Shown here: positions 16,020 through 25,788 of the stretch, one piece after another
Layout of the letters: each line of letters opens with the position of its first letter
Numbering within the stretch: the stretch's first letter is position 1
From: Bacteroidota bacterium
Lineage (GTDB): Bacteria; Bacteroidota; Ignavibacteria; Ignavibacteriales; Melioribacteraceae
DNA: 64,000 bases
Direction of reading: 5' to 3'
Assembly: GCA_023381535.1 (NCBI GenBank)
Contig: JAMCSN010000226.1
Location: 1-64,000, forward strand
Notes under the pieces: model-generated
Told to the model about the DNA's origin: nothing
What the model saw: only the letters and a program-made list of their open reading frames with translations
The model's database searches: none
Translations under genes and position numbers: made by a program

Positions 16020-17690
16020 TTATGATTTATCAGATGATTCAACTCCAGCATCAGTCAGTAATACCGATTTTGATTTTTTTCTTGCATACAAAACAGAGAT
16101 CAACACAAGTGCAACGCCAAGAACAATAAACGAAACAATTCTATAAGTCGGATCTAAATTTGTTGTACCAACGAAAAGAATATGTAATACCGTTAACAAA
16201 AACGTCAGCAATGCCATCCATCGGTACTTTTTATTTTTTAAGATTACACTCATCGCATAGTACGCTAACGCTACCACTGTCCACGAAAGACTTACATAAT
16301 TTTGCGGAACGATATGATATAATGCATACGGAAAAATGAAAAACGCCGCCGCTAGGTAAGAGATTCTCATTACTTCTGTTTTTAAATCCAACCGGTCTTT
16401 TTTCCAATTCAAAATCCTTGCGCTGGTTAGAGCAACAATTCCAAAGCTTAAACTGACCACTCCAAAACTTCCAGATAACGCCAGATAAGAAAAGAATATG
16501 ATTATATACATCACAAAATTTGCAACGATAATAAACTTAGACCGGAACCAGATTGCTGTTGATACAACAATTATGCTTTGCCAGCTTAGCCATACAAAGT
16601 AATCCGGTTCTTTGAATTGCGCTACGATCGCTATGCTTAATGCCGTGTAGCCGAGGATCGAGTAGAAGAAAGCCGCATATTTGCTTTCTTCCTTCACCCA
16701 GAACAAAACGGAAATTGTTAGAAAAATAATGGAAGCAACAAAATGAGAAAGAGGCAGAATTTCTTTGTACTTAAGAAGCGTGATTAATAGGAAGAATCCG
16801 TACGACCAAAAACAGTTGAAAAGTGAGTTCAATATTATAGTGTACTTTTCAGCTTCCTTGTTTTGATGATACAAACTAGCCGAAGCAAAGATAGCGGCAT
16901 AAACTAGATAAGCAAAAAGATTGATCTCTGGTAGCGTGCGAAGACCAACTTGATTTCCGACCACTGGATCGTTGATGAACCAAATAAAGTTGGTCAGATA
17001 CACTAACGCAATTCCAAAATTGTAAAGCGGGTTCCAGTCAAATTTTATTTTTAGGTGAACAATAAAGAACGAAAGAACCATTAAAGAAAGAAAAACGGAA
17101 TAGCTGTTGTTGCTTATGAGAATGGTAATTGCCGCTAAAGTTATTCCGATCGAACTCAGATAAATTGATTTTCGTCTATACGCAATTACCAGGTAAAGAA
17201 CAGACGCAATAGTCAGCAGGATAGTTTCAACGATTTCGCTTTCGATAGCGCGTTCAATTCCAAAGTAGTGAAGTCGAAGCGTTGTGAAATACAAAAGCAG
17301 CAATCCTCCGCCGAAAATATAATGAGAAAGAAACGGCAGCGACTTGCTGGAGTATCTTGATAAAAAAATCAGCGCGCCCACTATTACATAACCGAAAAGA
17401 CTTGGCACCACCGAAGGCAAATTTTTGTAAGGAAAGGTTAAGAGGAAAACAATACCGATGGCAAGAATGACAATTCCAACTTTTGCAAACCAGAATTGTC
17501 CAATTGTTTCTTCAAGACTATCTGCTTGATCTGAAATCTTACGCGGGAATATCGGCGGCAACTTGAATTCATTCTCCGATGAATATTCATCGAGTTGGAG
17601 ATGAGATTCAATTCGCGAGATTCTCGATTCTAAATTTTGTAAGTATGAAACTAACTGATCTTGATTTACTTTGTCAGAGGAAGAGTCCAT
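16020..17690 (-). CDS. DUF2339-family polytopic membrane protein
   Basis: The protein has 556 residues. The first 40 are a short coiled coil (a QNLESRISRIESHL heptad stretch), followed by a polar linker and then roughly fifteen hydrophobic helices from residue 68 to the end. This arrangement, with FWFAKVGIVILAIGIVFLL at the first helix, fits DUF2339 (COG5373). The function of the family is unknown. GAGGAGAAA precedes the ATG. It lies upstream of the cytochrome operon but a palindromic element separates them. Confidence 0.78.
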   Translation of the reverse strand: MDSSSDKVNQDQLVSYLQNLESRISRIESHLQLDEYSSENEFKLPPIFPRKISDQADSLEETIGQFWFAKVGIVILAIGIVFLLTFPYKNLPSVVPSLFGYVIVGALIFLSRYSSKSLPFLSHYIFGGGLLLLYFTTLRLHYFGIERAIESEIVETILLTIASVLYLVIAYRRKSIYLSSIGITLAAITILISNNSYSVFLSLMVLSFFIVHLKIKFDWNPLYNFGIALVYLTNFIWFINDPVVGNQVGLRTLPEINLFAYLVYAAIFASASLYHQNKEAEKYTIILNSLFNCFWSYGFFLLITLLKYKEILPLSHFVASIIFLTISVLFWVKEESKYAAFFYSILGYTALSIAIVAQFKEPDYFVWLSWQSIIVVSTAIWFRSKFIIVANFVMYIIIFFSYLALSGSFGVVSLSFGIVALTSARILNWKKDRLDLKTEVMRISYLAAAFFIFPYALYHIVPQNYVSLSWTVVALAYYAMSVILKNKKYRWMALLTFLLTVLHILFVGTTNLDPTYRIVSFIVLGVALVLISVLYARKKSKSVLLTDAGVESSDKS

Positions 17691-18313
17691 TATGTTTCTC
17701 CTCGTGCTATTTTTTTATGATCAGGTTTCCCGATTATAGATTCCGATTATTAGTGAAAATCCTTTCGATAAATTGTTATCACAGTGTCAAAAAAAGGCTT
17801 TTAAATAAGATATGCGCCTATGAATTCTGATTTGAAAATAATTTTATCTCTTTAATGACGCAACAAAAAAGTAAACTTTTTAGAGTGATAATAGGATTGA
17901 ACGGCTTATTTGTTGATGTAAAAAATGAACTTTTGCTCAAAGAATGATTTCAGCTTTTGCTCATCAAGTTTACCGTTGGTTCGAACGCCGGAACAAACAT
18001 CAATGCCAAAGAGTGGACACTCGATTCTAGATACTTGATTCTGGATACTGGAATAATATCATTATAGTATTGTCGGTTAACTCTTTGCTTTTTGTGTCAA
18101 GATATTTTAGAACAATTTTTCCCGTTTTCTATCAAACATTAACCATTGCGATTTGCCACGCTATGTCTATCAATAAATTTTTCTATTATCCAGCATCTTG
18201 TATCCAACATCCAGAATCAGGGTCTATTATTTATGAGAAAATTAGTTAGATTAATTATGATTAATTTTGCACACAATTTACCAATTAGCGTTCAAAGTTG
18301 TGAGAGGTACAAA
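17691..18313. other. Intergenic gap without a gene, AT rich, with an inverted pair of degenerate repeats
   Basis: This 620-base gap separates divergent genes (DUF2339 on minus, Trm112-like on plus). No credible coding frame or tRNA fold is visible. It must carry both promoters and contains the TGGATACT-type repeat pair at 18023-18051 and 18182-18221. Confidence 0.6.
18023..18221. repeat. Inverted pair of degenerate GGATACT/AGTATCC repeats with no gene between
   Basis: The left arm (18023-18051) reads GATTCTAGATACTTGATT and on into CTGGATACTGG; the right arm (18182-18221) read on the other strand gives GATTCTGGATGTTGGATAC and similar units. Each arm is built of 7-10 base units of the GATNCTGGATACT type. 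The same inverted layout flanks the S23 gene near 24.7 kb. Confidence 0.65.
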
Positions 18314-18529
18314 ATGATTTCGAAAGAACTGTTGGATATTCTCTGCTGCCCCGAAACAAAAGCAGATTTGGTTCTTGATGGAAATTTTCTTGTCTCCGTT
18401 GATAAAAACACGCGCAGACGATATAGAATTGAAGATGACATTCCGATAATGCTGATTGAAGAATCAGAACAGCTTGATTTGGAGACATGGAAAGAGATTA
18501 TGAAAAAGCACGGCAAATCTTTCGATTGA
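18314..18529 (+). CDS. Trm112/YcaR-family small protein
   Basis: A 71-residue protein starting at the ATG after GAGAGG. It opens with the family hallmark ISKELLDILCCPETKADL and continues with DIPIMLIEESE, matching Trm112p/UPF0434. Eukaryotic Trm112 activates methyltransferases; bacterial YcaR-like proteins are zinc-ribbon-like and mostly uncharacterised. Only CC is seen in the first pair and the second pair is missing, so zinc binding is doubtful. A frame extending upstream to 18146 is non-conserved and rejected. Confidence 0.8.
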   Translation: MISKELLDILCCPETKADLVLDGNFLVSVDKNTRRRYRIEDDIPIMLIEESEQLDLETWKEIMKKHGKSFD

Positions 18530-18577
18530 TGACCGATTAACAAGTAACAAATTATTTCCCACAATTAGCCGCCCAAA

Positions 18578-20053
18578 ATGATTATCAAAAAAAATCTTGA
18601 TGAAATACAAAATTTTTTGTCGGACGCTTCCAACTATAAAGGTTCCTGTGATGAAGTGTTCTTTCCGCAGAATGAGGAAGAGCTTGTTCAACTGATCAAG
18701 CAATTGAACCAAGACAAAAGAAAGGCGACTGTCTCCGGAAATGGAACCGGCATAACAGGTTCTCGCGTGCCCGAAGGCGGCGCGGTTATCTCGTTAGAAA
18801 AGATGAACAAGATTTTAGAGTTGAACAAAGAGAAAATGTTCGTTCGAGTTGAACCCGGAGTAATACTGAAAGACATGCAGGACCTGGTTGAATCTGAAAA
18901 TCTATTTTATCCGGTTGATCCAACCGAAAGAAATTGTTTTGTCGGCGGAACTGTAGCAACAAATGCGTCGGGTTCCAGAACATTTAAATACGGTTCAACA
19001 CGAAATTATGTTATCGGCTTGCGGGTTGTTTTACCGACCGGAGATGTTGTTGATATAGAACGAGGAAAATGTTTTGCGGATAACCTTAATGCAGAAGTTC
19101 TAACGGAGCCCGGAAACAAAATTTCATTCACTCTTCCGGATTACAAAATGCCAGACACAAAAAATGCGGCTGGATATTTTTGTTCGGGCGGCATGGACTT
19201 GATTGATTTGTTTATCGGCGCCGAAGGAACCATCGGCATCATAACCGAAATAAAATTTCGTCTGCTTGATCTGCCAAAAGAAGTTTTGTCGTGCGTTGTG
19301 TTCTTCTATACCGAGAATGATGCGCTGAATTTTATTGACGATGCTCGAAACTTTTCGAAACGAAAATCGGAAGACATCATCTCTGCGCGTAGTTTGGAAT
19401 ATTTTGATAACAACGCTTTAAATTTTCTGCGCGGAGATTACCAAAACGTTCCACCGGACATTTCCGGCGCGGTTTGGTTTGAACAAGAAATAATTGATAA
19501 CGATGAAGAAGTAATTGTCAGATGGACAGAATTAATCAACAAACATAACGCCGACGAAAACATTGCGTGGATCGCCATCAACAAAAAAGAACAGGAAAAG
19601 TTTAAAGACTTCCGACATGCCGCATCATGGAAGGTAAATGAATTCATAGCAAGCAAAGGACTTAAAAAAGTTGGTACAGACGTAGCGGTTCCGGTTTCCA
19701 ATTTCAGACCGTTTCTACAATGGATGAAGAAAACCGTTGAAGACGCTAAGCTGGGATACATTGTCTATGGACACTTTGGCGATTGTCATCCGCACCTGAA
19801 TATGCTGCCGAGAGATGAATCAGAGTACAAAAAAGCAAAAGAACTCTACTCTAAAATCTGCGAGGAAGCGGTTAGACTAAAGGGAACTGTTTCCGCCGAA
19901 CACGGAATCGGGAAACTTAAACGGGAATATTTGCTCGCGATGTATGGTGAAAAATCTATAAAAGAAATGGCGAAGTTAAAGCTTGTCTTCGATCCTAACA
20001 AAATTTTAAACATCGGAAATATTTTTGATGAGAAGTATCTGGCGAGTGAATAA
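18578..20053 (+). CDS. FAD-binding oxidoreductase of the GlcD / D-lactate dehydrogenase type
   Basis: The protein has 491 residues. The N-terminal PCMH FAD domain shows SGNGTGITG, PVDPTERNCFVGGTVATNASG and FIGAEGTIGIITE, all binding FAD phosphate or ring. The C-terminal cap has YGHFGDCHPHLNM and the TVSAEHGIGKLK block that lines the active site in glycolate and D-lactate dehydrogenases. It oxidises a 2-hydroxy acid, most likely D-lactate or glycolate, passing electrons to quinone or an iron-sulfur partner; the exact acid is not decidable. Its 3' end overlaps the next gene. Confidence 0.9.
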   Translation: MIIKKNLDEIQNFLSDASNYKGSCDEVFFPQNEEELVQLIKQLNQDKRKATVSGNGTGITGSRVPEGGAVISLEKMNKILELNKEKMFVRVEPGVILKDMQDLVESENLFYPVDPTERNCFVGGTVATNASGSRTFKYGSTRNYVIGLRVVLPTGDVVDIERGKCFADNLNAEVLTEPGNKISFTLPDYKMPDTKNAAGYFCSGGMDLIDLFIGAEGTIGIITEIKFRLLDLPKEVLSCVVFFYTENDALNFIDDARNFSKRKSEDIISARSLEYFDNNALNFLRGDYQNVPPDISGAVWFEQEIIDNDEEVIVRWTELINKHNADENIAWIAINKKEQEKFKDFRHAASWKVNEFIASKGLKKVGTDVAVPVSNFRPFLQWMKKTVEDAKLGYIVYGHFGDCHPHLNMLPRDESEYKKAKELYSKICEEAVRLKGTVSAEHGIGKLKREYLLAMYGEKSIKEMAKLKLVFDPNKILNIGNIFDEKYLASE

Positions 20054-21905
20054 ACTTAAATCTGCGCTGTTTCTCTCTCTGCTTTTCTTACTTGCGATCA
20101 ACCTGTTCGCTCAGGTTGAAACCAATCTAGATAACAAATTCCGTCTTGCACAAAGCTACGAAGTTGCAGGCAGACTGGAAAAAGCTGAATCGCTCTATAG
20201 AGAGCTTTACGACGCACAGCCATGGAATTATACATTCTTTGAATCGTTGAACAAAGTTTTAGTTGCGCAGAAGAAGTATGATAAGTCGGTCGAACTTCTT
20301 AACCAAAAAATTCTTCAGACTCCAAACGATTACAATCTTTACGGGTTGCTTGGGAGTACTTACTACATAATGGATCAATCACAAAAAGCATACGAGACGT
20401 GGGATAAAGGGCTCAAGATCAGTCCTGAATCGACTGTGGGATACAGAGTGATTGCAAACTATGCTATCGAGAACCGGGCTTTCGATAAAGCGATTGACAT
20501 TCTGAAAAAAGGTAAGGAACATTCTGCCGACCCGACCGTTTTCTCATTTGATCTCGGAAATATTTACGCTGCAAATATGAAATTCAAAGACGCGGCGGAA
20601 GAATTTTGTTTCTTGATTGAAAAACACCCCGAGCAATTAGCGGTTGTAAAGTCGCGAATCATGAGTTATATAAATCGTCCTGATGCATCTCAACAAACCA
20701 TTGACGTGGTTAAATCTATTGCCAAATCCAAAGCGATGCCGGAACTTTACGATCTTCTAACATTTGTTTTTGTCTCAAGCGGAAATTTCAAAGACGCATT
20801 TGAAAATGTTGTCTCGTCGGAGAACATTTTTCACGGGAACGGAACAAACATGTTTATCTTTGCTCAAGACGCCTTCAGAACCCGTCAATATGATTGGGCG
20901 GCTGAAGCGTACAATTTCATTTTGAAAAACTATTCTAATTCTCCTTACACACAACCTTCAAAGATCGGATATGCTCGAACGCTTGAATCCTCACTCGATC
21001 AAAAATTTCTTTCGGCAAACTCTTCATGGAAACCGTTGTACAAACCCGTTCCGCTGTTCGGAGACGAGTACAAAAAAATTATTGAAGCATATAACGAGTT
21101 TGTAAAAGGTTATCCGGATAATGCAATTAACACTGAAGCGCTTTTTAGAATAGCAGAAATTTATAGAACCCGACTCTTTGATTATTCAAAAGCCGATAGT
21201 CTCTACAAAAAACTTTCGGAAATTTCTTCTTCAACCAATTATGGAATTCAATCGAATATTTTCCGCGGCAAGATAGCTATTGAAAACAATAATCTGAGCG
21301 ATGCAGAAAAATATTTCGTTCAAGCCGCTGCAAATGGACGCATTCAACCGAACGATCTTTCCGAATCCAAGTTTTACCTTGGACGTATAAATTTTTGGAA
21401 AGGCAATTTTACCGATGCGCTTAAACTGTTTAACGAGGCAACAAAAAATCTTTCCACTGATTTTTCAAATGACGCCCTTGAACTTTCCGGTCTGATCGGC
21501 GCAACAAAAAAGGATTCTATCAATCTTGTGAACTACTCGCATGCGGATATGCTGACGTTACAAAATAAGCTGGAACAAGCTGCGATTGAATTCAAAACTT
21601 TAGCTGATAACCCAAACGTCTTTATTCTAAATGACTTCGCAAAAATTAAATTGGCGGAGATTCTAATCGCTAAAGATGATCTGCCCACTGCGATCAAAAT
21701 CTTGGAAGAACTGACTGGAAACGAAAAAAGTGGTATTTTCAGCGAAAAAGCTATTTTTTTGCTCGCAAGATGCTATCAATATGGAGTAAAAAATCTTCAA
21801 AAAGCTGCGGAAATCTACGAGAAATTACTTGAAAAATTCCCCAACTCCCTCTATTTTGACCGTGCGCGTACAGAACTTAATAAGCTACAAACAAAAAACG
21901 GTTAA
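20028..21905 (+). CDS. Exported tetratricopeptide-repeat protein
   Basis: About 625 residues with a signal peptide ending LFAQ and many helix pairs of TPR type, e.g. [35 protein letters not shown] and [18 protein letters not shown] arrays bind other proteins; in this position no partner is named. ATG at 20028 overlaps the oxidoreductase gene by 26 bases; GTG at 20046 is an alternative start that still keeps the signal peptide. It is followed two bases later by clpX, so the three genes are probably cotranscribed. Confidence 0.85.
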   Translation: MRSIWRVNKLKSALFLSLLFLLAINLFAQVETNLDNKFRLAQSYEVAGRLEKAESLYRELYDAQPWNYTFFESLNKVLVAQKKYDKSVELLNQKILQTPNDYNLYGLLGSTYYIMDQSQKAYETWDKGLKISPESTVGYRVIANYAIENRAFDKAIDILKKGKEHSADPTVFSFDLGNIYAANMKFKDAAEEFCFLIEKHPEQLAVVKSRIMSYINRPDASQQTIDVVKSIAKSKAMPELYDLLTFVFVSSGNFKDAFENVVSSENIFHGNGTNMFIFAQDAFRTRQYDWAAEAYNFILKNYSNSPYTQPSKIGYARTLESSLDQKFLSANSSWKPLYKPVPLFGDEYKKIIEAYNEFVKGYPDNAINTEALFRIAEIYRTRLFDYSKADSLYKKLSEISSSTNYGIQSNIFRGKIAIENNNLSDAEKYFVQAAANGRIQPNDLSESKFYLGRINFWKGNFTDALKLFNEATKNLSTDFSNDALELSGLIGATKKDSINLVNYSHADMLTLQNKLEQAAIEFKTLADNPNVFILNDFAKIKLAEILIAKDDLPTAIKILEELTGNEKSGIFSEKAIFLLARCYQYGVKNLQKAAEIYEKLLEKFPNSLYFDRARTELNKLQTKNG

Positions 21906-21907
21906 AA

Positions 21908-23161
21908 ATGAGCGATCTTCGAGAACCAAGAACGGTTAAATGTTCCTTTTGCGGCAGAGACGGAAGTGAAGTTACATCTATGGTTGCCGGTCCAGACGTT
22001 TACATCTGCGACATCTGCATTAAGACAAGCGTGGACATTCTAAAGAACAATATTTCGACCTACCCCAAAAAGGAAACTTTCAGTTCAACTTTAACACCAG
22101 ACATGATCAAGAAAAATCTTGATGAATTTGTTATTGATCAGGATCTGGCTAAAAAAATTCTGGCTGTTGCAGTTTACAATCACTATAAAAGAATTAATGC
22201 TTCGGCTTCTCTTTTTGAAATGGATGAAGTTGAAATTGAGAAAAGCAACATACTACTTATCGGTCCAACCGGCGTTGGCAAAACTTTATTAGCACAAACC
22301 CTCGCAAGAATTTTGGATGTTCCTTTTGCAATTGCGGATGCAACTACTCTCACAGAAGCTGGATACGTCGGCGATGACGTTGAAACGGTTCTTGTGAGAC
22401 TGCTTCAAGCCGCGGATTACAATTTGGAAAAAGCTCAGAAGGGAATTGTTTACATTGATGAAATTGATAAGATCGCACGCAAGAGCGAAAGCACTTCAAT
22501 CACAAGAGATGTTTCAGGCGAAGGCGTGCAACAAGCGCTGTTGAAAATTTTAGAAGGAACCGTTGCCGGAGTTCCACCGCGCGGCGGAAGAAAACACCCT
22601 GAGCAAAGTTTAATCAACGTTAACACAAAAAATATTTTGTTTGTCTGCGGCGGAGCGTTTGAAGGAATTGAATCTGTCATCGCTTCACGCATCAACAAAA
22701 ACATTATCGGTTTCGATTCCAACATTGCAAGTCCTACCGAGACAGACAGAGACGGAATCATTCAAAAAGCTCAACCTGAAGATTTGGTAAAATACGGTTT
22801 GATTCCGGAATTGGTGGGAAGACTTCCGATCATTGCACCGCTTCATTCGTTGAATTCAAAAGCAATGAAGAATATTCTTACCGAACCGAAGAACGCCATT
22901 ATCAAACAATACCAAAAACTATTTGGTATGGAAGGCGTAGATCTGCAGTTCGATCAATCTGCTTTCGAAGAAATTGTTAAAAAGGCGATTGAAAGAAAAA
23001 CCGGCGCGCGCGCGCTGCGTTCAATTGTGGAAGGAATCCTTCTCGATATTATGTATGAACTCCCCACAAAGGAAAACATTGACAAATGTTTGATCACCAA
23101 AGACGTAGTTTCGAAAGGTGAGAAACCGGTTTACATTGAGAGCGATAGAAAAACCGCTTAA
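21908..23161 (+). CDS. clpX: ATP-dependent Clp protease ATP-binding subunit ClpX
   Basis: This 417-residue protein has the ClpX N-terminal C4 zinc finger (CSFCG and CDIC), an AAA+ domain with Walker A GPTGVGKT, Walker [10 protein letters not shown], the GYVGDDVE pore loop, sensor-1 region, and sensor-2 GARALRS. ClpX unfolds tagged substrates and feeds them to ClpP. No clpP lies in this window. It begins two bases after the TPR gene's stop, an unusual neighbour for clpX. Confidence 0.97.
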   Translation: MSDLREPRTVKCSFCGRDGSEVTSMVAGPDVYICDICIKTSVDILKNNISTYPKKETFSSTLTPDMIKKNLDEFVIDQDLAKKILAVAVYNHYKRINASASLFEMDEVEIEKSNILLIGPTGVGKTLLAQTLARILDVPFAIADATTLTEAGYVGDDVETVLVRLLQAADYNLEKAQKGIVYIDEIDKIARKSESTSITRDVSGEGVQQALLKILEGTVAGVPPRGGRKHPEQSLINVNTKNILFVCGGAFEGIESVIASRINKNIIGFDSNIASPTETDRDGIIQKAQPEDLVKYGLIPELVGRLPIIAPLHSLNSKAMKNILTEPKNAIIKQYQKLFGMEGVDLQFDQSAFEEIVKKAIERKTGARALRSIVEGILLDIMYELPTKENIDKCLITKDVVSKGEKPVYIESDRKTA

Positions 23162-23180
23162 CATTTAGTTGCGAAATTTT

Positions 23181-23231
23181 ACCGGCTCGGTTTATTTATC
23201 ATTGATAATGGATCGAGCCGGTTATATTTTT
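23181..23231 (+). terminator. Terminator after clpX
   Basis: ACCGGCTCG (23181-23189) pairs with CGAGCCGGT (23214-23222), with a smaller TTATCATTGATAA palindrome in the loop, followed by TATATTTTT. It ends the transcript containing clpX. Confidence 0.8.
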
Positions 23232-23254
23232 AGCCGGCCAAGAAAATTTAGAAA

Positions 23255-24508
23255 ATGAAAAAAACATTTATCACATTTTTACTAATCGCTTCTTCCCTAT
23301 TTGCACAAACGAAACTTCTTATCTACATGGACCTTCAGCAGACTGATCATTTGAAGGCTTACGGGATTACATTCAATGCGCTCAAAGAGGGTAACACGGC
23401 AGATTGGCTTCTCAACTACCGCGGCGGATCGTTTATGTTGAATTATTCCGATCAGCTGGCTATGAAATGCCGGATCAAAGGAGTTGCGTTTCAACCGTTA
23501 TCGAACGAGGAAGCGGCAAAAATTTATTCGTTCGTTCAGAGCGAAGATCAGAATATGGATGTTGTGCGTCTAGAGAAAGCACCGCGCATTGCTGTTTATG
23601 TCCCGCCGGGATTTCAGCCTTGGGATGATGCGGTAACGCTCGCGCTGGATTACGCCGAAATCAGCTACGACAAAATTTGGGTCGAACAAATTTTGCGCGG
23701 TGATTTGGAAAAGTACGACTGGCTTCATCTTCATCACGAGGACTTTACCGGACAGTATGGAAAATTCTTCGGTTCATTCAGCGGCGCGCAGTGGTACATA
23801 GAGCAACAAATGCTGTATGAAAAAGAAGCAAAGCGTTTGGGTTTCAAAAAAGTTTCCGAAATGGAAAAAGCCGTCGTTAGAACAATTAAAAATTACGTTG
23901 GACAAGGCGGATTTTTATTTGCAATGTGCTCGGCAACGGACTCATTCGATATTGCTCTCGCTGCTCAGAACGATGACATCGTTGACAAAATGTACGACGG
24001 CGATCCGCCCGATCCGGATGCACAAAAAAAATTGGACTACACCCAAACATTCGCGTTCACGGATTTTAAATTAGAAATGAATCCGCTCGTTTATGAATAC
24101 AGCGACATCGATGTTCAGCCGGCGGAAATCGGCGAGCAGAAGAACGACTATTTTACACTGTTCGATTTTTCCGCCAAGTACGATCCAGTTCCCACAATGC
24201 TCACACAAGATCATGTGAACGTGATTCACGGATTCATGGGACAGACGACCATGTTCCATAAAAAATTAATCAAGAGTTCTGTAATAATTCTTGGCGAGCG
24301 AGCCGGAACCGATCAAGTGAAATACATTCACGGGAATTACGGACGCGGCACGTGGACGTTTTACGGCGGTCACGATCCGGAAGATTACCAGCATGCGGTC
24401 GGTGATCCACCAACGGATTTAAGTTTGTTCAAAAACTCGCCCGGCTACCGGCTAATTCTAAACAATGTACTCTTCCCGGCTGCAAAGAAGAAAGAACAAA
24501 AGACGTAG
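23255..24508 (+). CDS. Secreted protein of a Bacteroidota-type family often mislabelled 'asparagine synthetase B'
   Basis: The first 18 residues are a signal peptide ending SLFAQ. The mature 399 residues contain LLNYRGGSFML, an acidic/aromatic WLHLHHEDFTGQYG, a GGFLFAMCSATDSFD segment and a YGGHDPEDYQH segment. The fold could be amidotransferase-like (the Cys in GGFLFAMCSAT follows a glycine turn), but no asparagine synthetase ATP site or N-terminal nucleophile Cys is present, so the enzymatic label is unsupported. I recognise the sequence type, not a function. It stands alone between a terminator and a repeat region. Confidence 0.6.
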   Translation: MKKTFITFLLIASSLFAQTKLLIYMDLQQTDHLKAYGITFNALKEGNTADWLLNYRGGSFMLNYSDQLAMKCRIKGVAFQPLSNEEAAKIYSFVQSEDQNMDVVRLEKAPRIAVYVPPGFQPWDDAVTLALDYAEISYDKIWVEQILRGDLEKYDWLHLHHEDFTGQYGKFFGSFSGAQWYIEQQMLYEKEAKRLGFKKVSEMEKAVVRTIKNYVGQGGFLFAMCSATDSFDIALAAQNDDIVDKMYDGDPPDPDAQKKLDYTQTFAFTDFKLEMNPLVYEYSDIDVQPAEIGEQKNDYFTLFDFSAKYDPVPTMLTQDHVNVIHGFMGQTTMFHKKLIKSSVIILGERAGTDQVKYIHGNYGRGTWTFYGGHDPEDYQHAVGDPPTDLSLFKNSPGYRLILNNVLFPAAKKKEQKT

Positions 24509-24540
24509 CTGGATACTGGATACTGGTTGCTGGATACTAG
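24509..24540 (+). repeat. Left arm of degenerate TGGATACT repeats beside the S23 gene
   Basis: Three to four units of CTGGATACTGG type run in tandem immediately after the stop of the secreted-protein gene. The right arm at 24974-25040 carries the complement-type units, so the S23 gene is enclosed by an inverted pair. Confidence 0.7.
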
Positions 24541-24557
24541 ATAAGTGAATGTCCAGA

Positions 24558-24935
24558 TTATTTTGGACTAATGTGTTGTTCTTGTTCCGATTGAATAAAT
24601 GAATTCAATTTCTTGCCGAGCATATCAAGACGAGCATGAAGATCATTGAAAAGCTTTTCATCTGCTAAAGATTTTGTTTCGAAAAGAGTTTCGAGATGAT
24701 CGGTTGTCTCATCATTCGAGGATAAAGAAATTAAAAGGAAATGAATGTACTCTTGCTTATAGTATCTTCTTCCATACCCCTCAACAATATTTGATTTAAC
24801 TGATTTGCTAGACCGCCTAATCTGGCTTCCCTCTTCAAACATTTCAAATTTAGGCAAGTTGTCTAAAGTCATTTTATGAATGTCAACGACCAACTCACGG
24901 GCGAGCGTCCAAATTTCCAATTTCTTGTAACTCAT
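24558..24935 (-). CDS. Four-helix-bundle protein (S23 / 23S rRNA intervening-sequence family)
   Basis: A 125-residue all-helical protein with the family signature: [18 protein letters not shown] at the N-terminus, [20 protein letters not shown] in the middle, and ETTDHLETL near the end. First found inside 23S rRNA intervening sequences, it also occurs as a free gene, often in repeat-rich places, and is related to the Avd proteins of diversity-generating retroelements. The function of the free form is unknown. Here it is flanked on both sides by degenerate ATCCAG/CTGGAT repeats in inverted orientation and lies opposite to its neighbours. Confidence 0.9.
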   Translation of the reverse strand: MSYKKLEIWTLARELVVDIHKMTLDNLPKFEMFEEGSQIRRSSKSVKSNIVEGYGRRYYKQEYIHFLLISLSSNDETTDHLETLFETKSLADEKLFNDLHARLDMLGKKLNSFIQSEQEQHISPK

Positions 24936-24973
24936 TATGTGCCCCGCACTAACTTATTTTAAGTTCCTCATTT

Positions 24974-25040
24974 CAATATCAAGAATCAAGCGCCCAACAT
25001 CAAGTATCCAGTAACAAGTATCGAACATTCAGAACCAAAA
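24974..25040 (-). repeat. Right arm of degenerate AGTATCCAG repeats beside the S23 gene
   Basis: The stretch contains ATCAAGAATCAAG, ATCAAGTATCCAG and AACAAGTATCGAAC units. Read on the minus strand they become GATACTTGTTACTGGATACTTG, similar to the left arm and to both arms of the pair near 18.1 kb. Confidence 0.68.
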
Positions 25041-25120
25041 CGCCTAACTAAATATCTAGAATAACAATTCTTTTCCTTAATTTTGAATCAATCTTTAAAA
25101 ATGTTCATCTAATTAGTGAT

Positions 25121-25777
25121 ATGAAATATTTAAAATTCAAAAACAGCGAAGAAAAAGTTTCAATCGGCAAGATGGTTTGCGTTGGACGCAATTATGCGGC
25201 GCACGCAAAAGAACTCGGCAATGATGTCCCGGAATTCCCGATCATTTTTTTGAAACCGGCTTCAAACGTGATTTTCTCCGGCGAGTCTGTTGTTCATCCT
25301 TCTTATTCAAACGATCTTCAACATGAAGTTGAACTCGTACTTTACATTGGCGAAGACGTTAAGAATGCCGACGATGCCGCCGCGGAAAGAGCAATTCACG
25401 GTTACACAATCGGACTCGACATGACCTTGCGCGATCTGCAGAATGAATACCGCAAGAAAGGCGATCCGTGGACGCTGGCAAAATGTTTTGACACTGCCGC
25501 CGTTCTAACGGATGTGGTTTTGAAAAAAGATTACCGGCTTCGCGGCGACGAAAAACTTTCTCTATCGGTTAACGGAAACGAAAGACAAAATTCATCAATC
25601 AAGAATATGATTTTTTCTCCGGTAGAAATTGTGAAATTCATTTCGGCAAAATTAACACTTGAAAAAGGCGATTTAATTTCCACCGGAACACCCGAAGGTG
25701 TTGGACGCGTGGTACCCGGCGACAAAATTGAAGCTTCGCTCGAAAACATTGGAACAATTAAAACACAAATAGCATAA
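25121..25777 (+). CDS. Fumarylacetoacetate hydrolase family protein
   Basis: A 218-residue single-domain FAH protein: MVCVGRNYAAHAKE at the start, FLKPASNVI, the metal site with HEVELVLYIG (two Glu ligands) and GLDMTLRD (Asp), and the final STGTPEGVG loop. The family splits C-C or decarboxylates acyl-pyruvates and related oxoacids with a bound divalent metal; oxaloacetate decarboxylase or acylpyruvase activity is usual for this size. The substrate is not decidable. It lies 11 bases upstream of the FmdB gene. Confidence 0.88.
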   Translation: MKYLKFKNSEEKVSIGKMVCVGRNYAAHAKELGNDVPEFPIIFLKPASNVIFSGESVVHPSYSNDLQHEVELVLYIGEDVKNADDAAAERAIHGYTIGLDMTLRDLQNEYRKKGDPWTLAKCFDTAAVLTDVVLKKDYRLRGDEKLSLSVNGNERQNSSIKNMIFSPVEIVKFISAKLTLEKGDLISTGTPEGVGRVVPGDKIEASLENIGTIKTQIA

Positions 25778-25788
25778 AGGAAAATTAA

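Noticed and set aside
17691..18313. Upstream extension of the Trm112-like gene from 18146
   Set aside because: The added 56 residues overlap repeat sequence, are unconserved, and a good ribosome site stands before the ATG at 18314.
24974..25040. CRISPR-like array beside the S23 gene
   Set aside because: Units are 7-13 bases, degenerate and without regular spacers, so this is a short degenerate repeat and not CRISPR.
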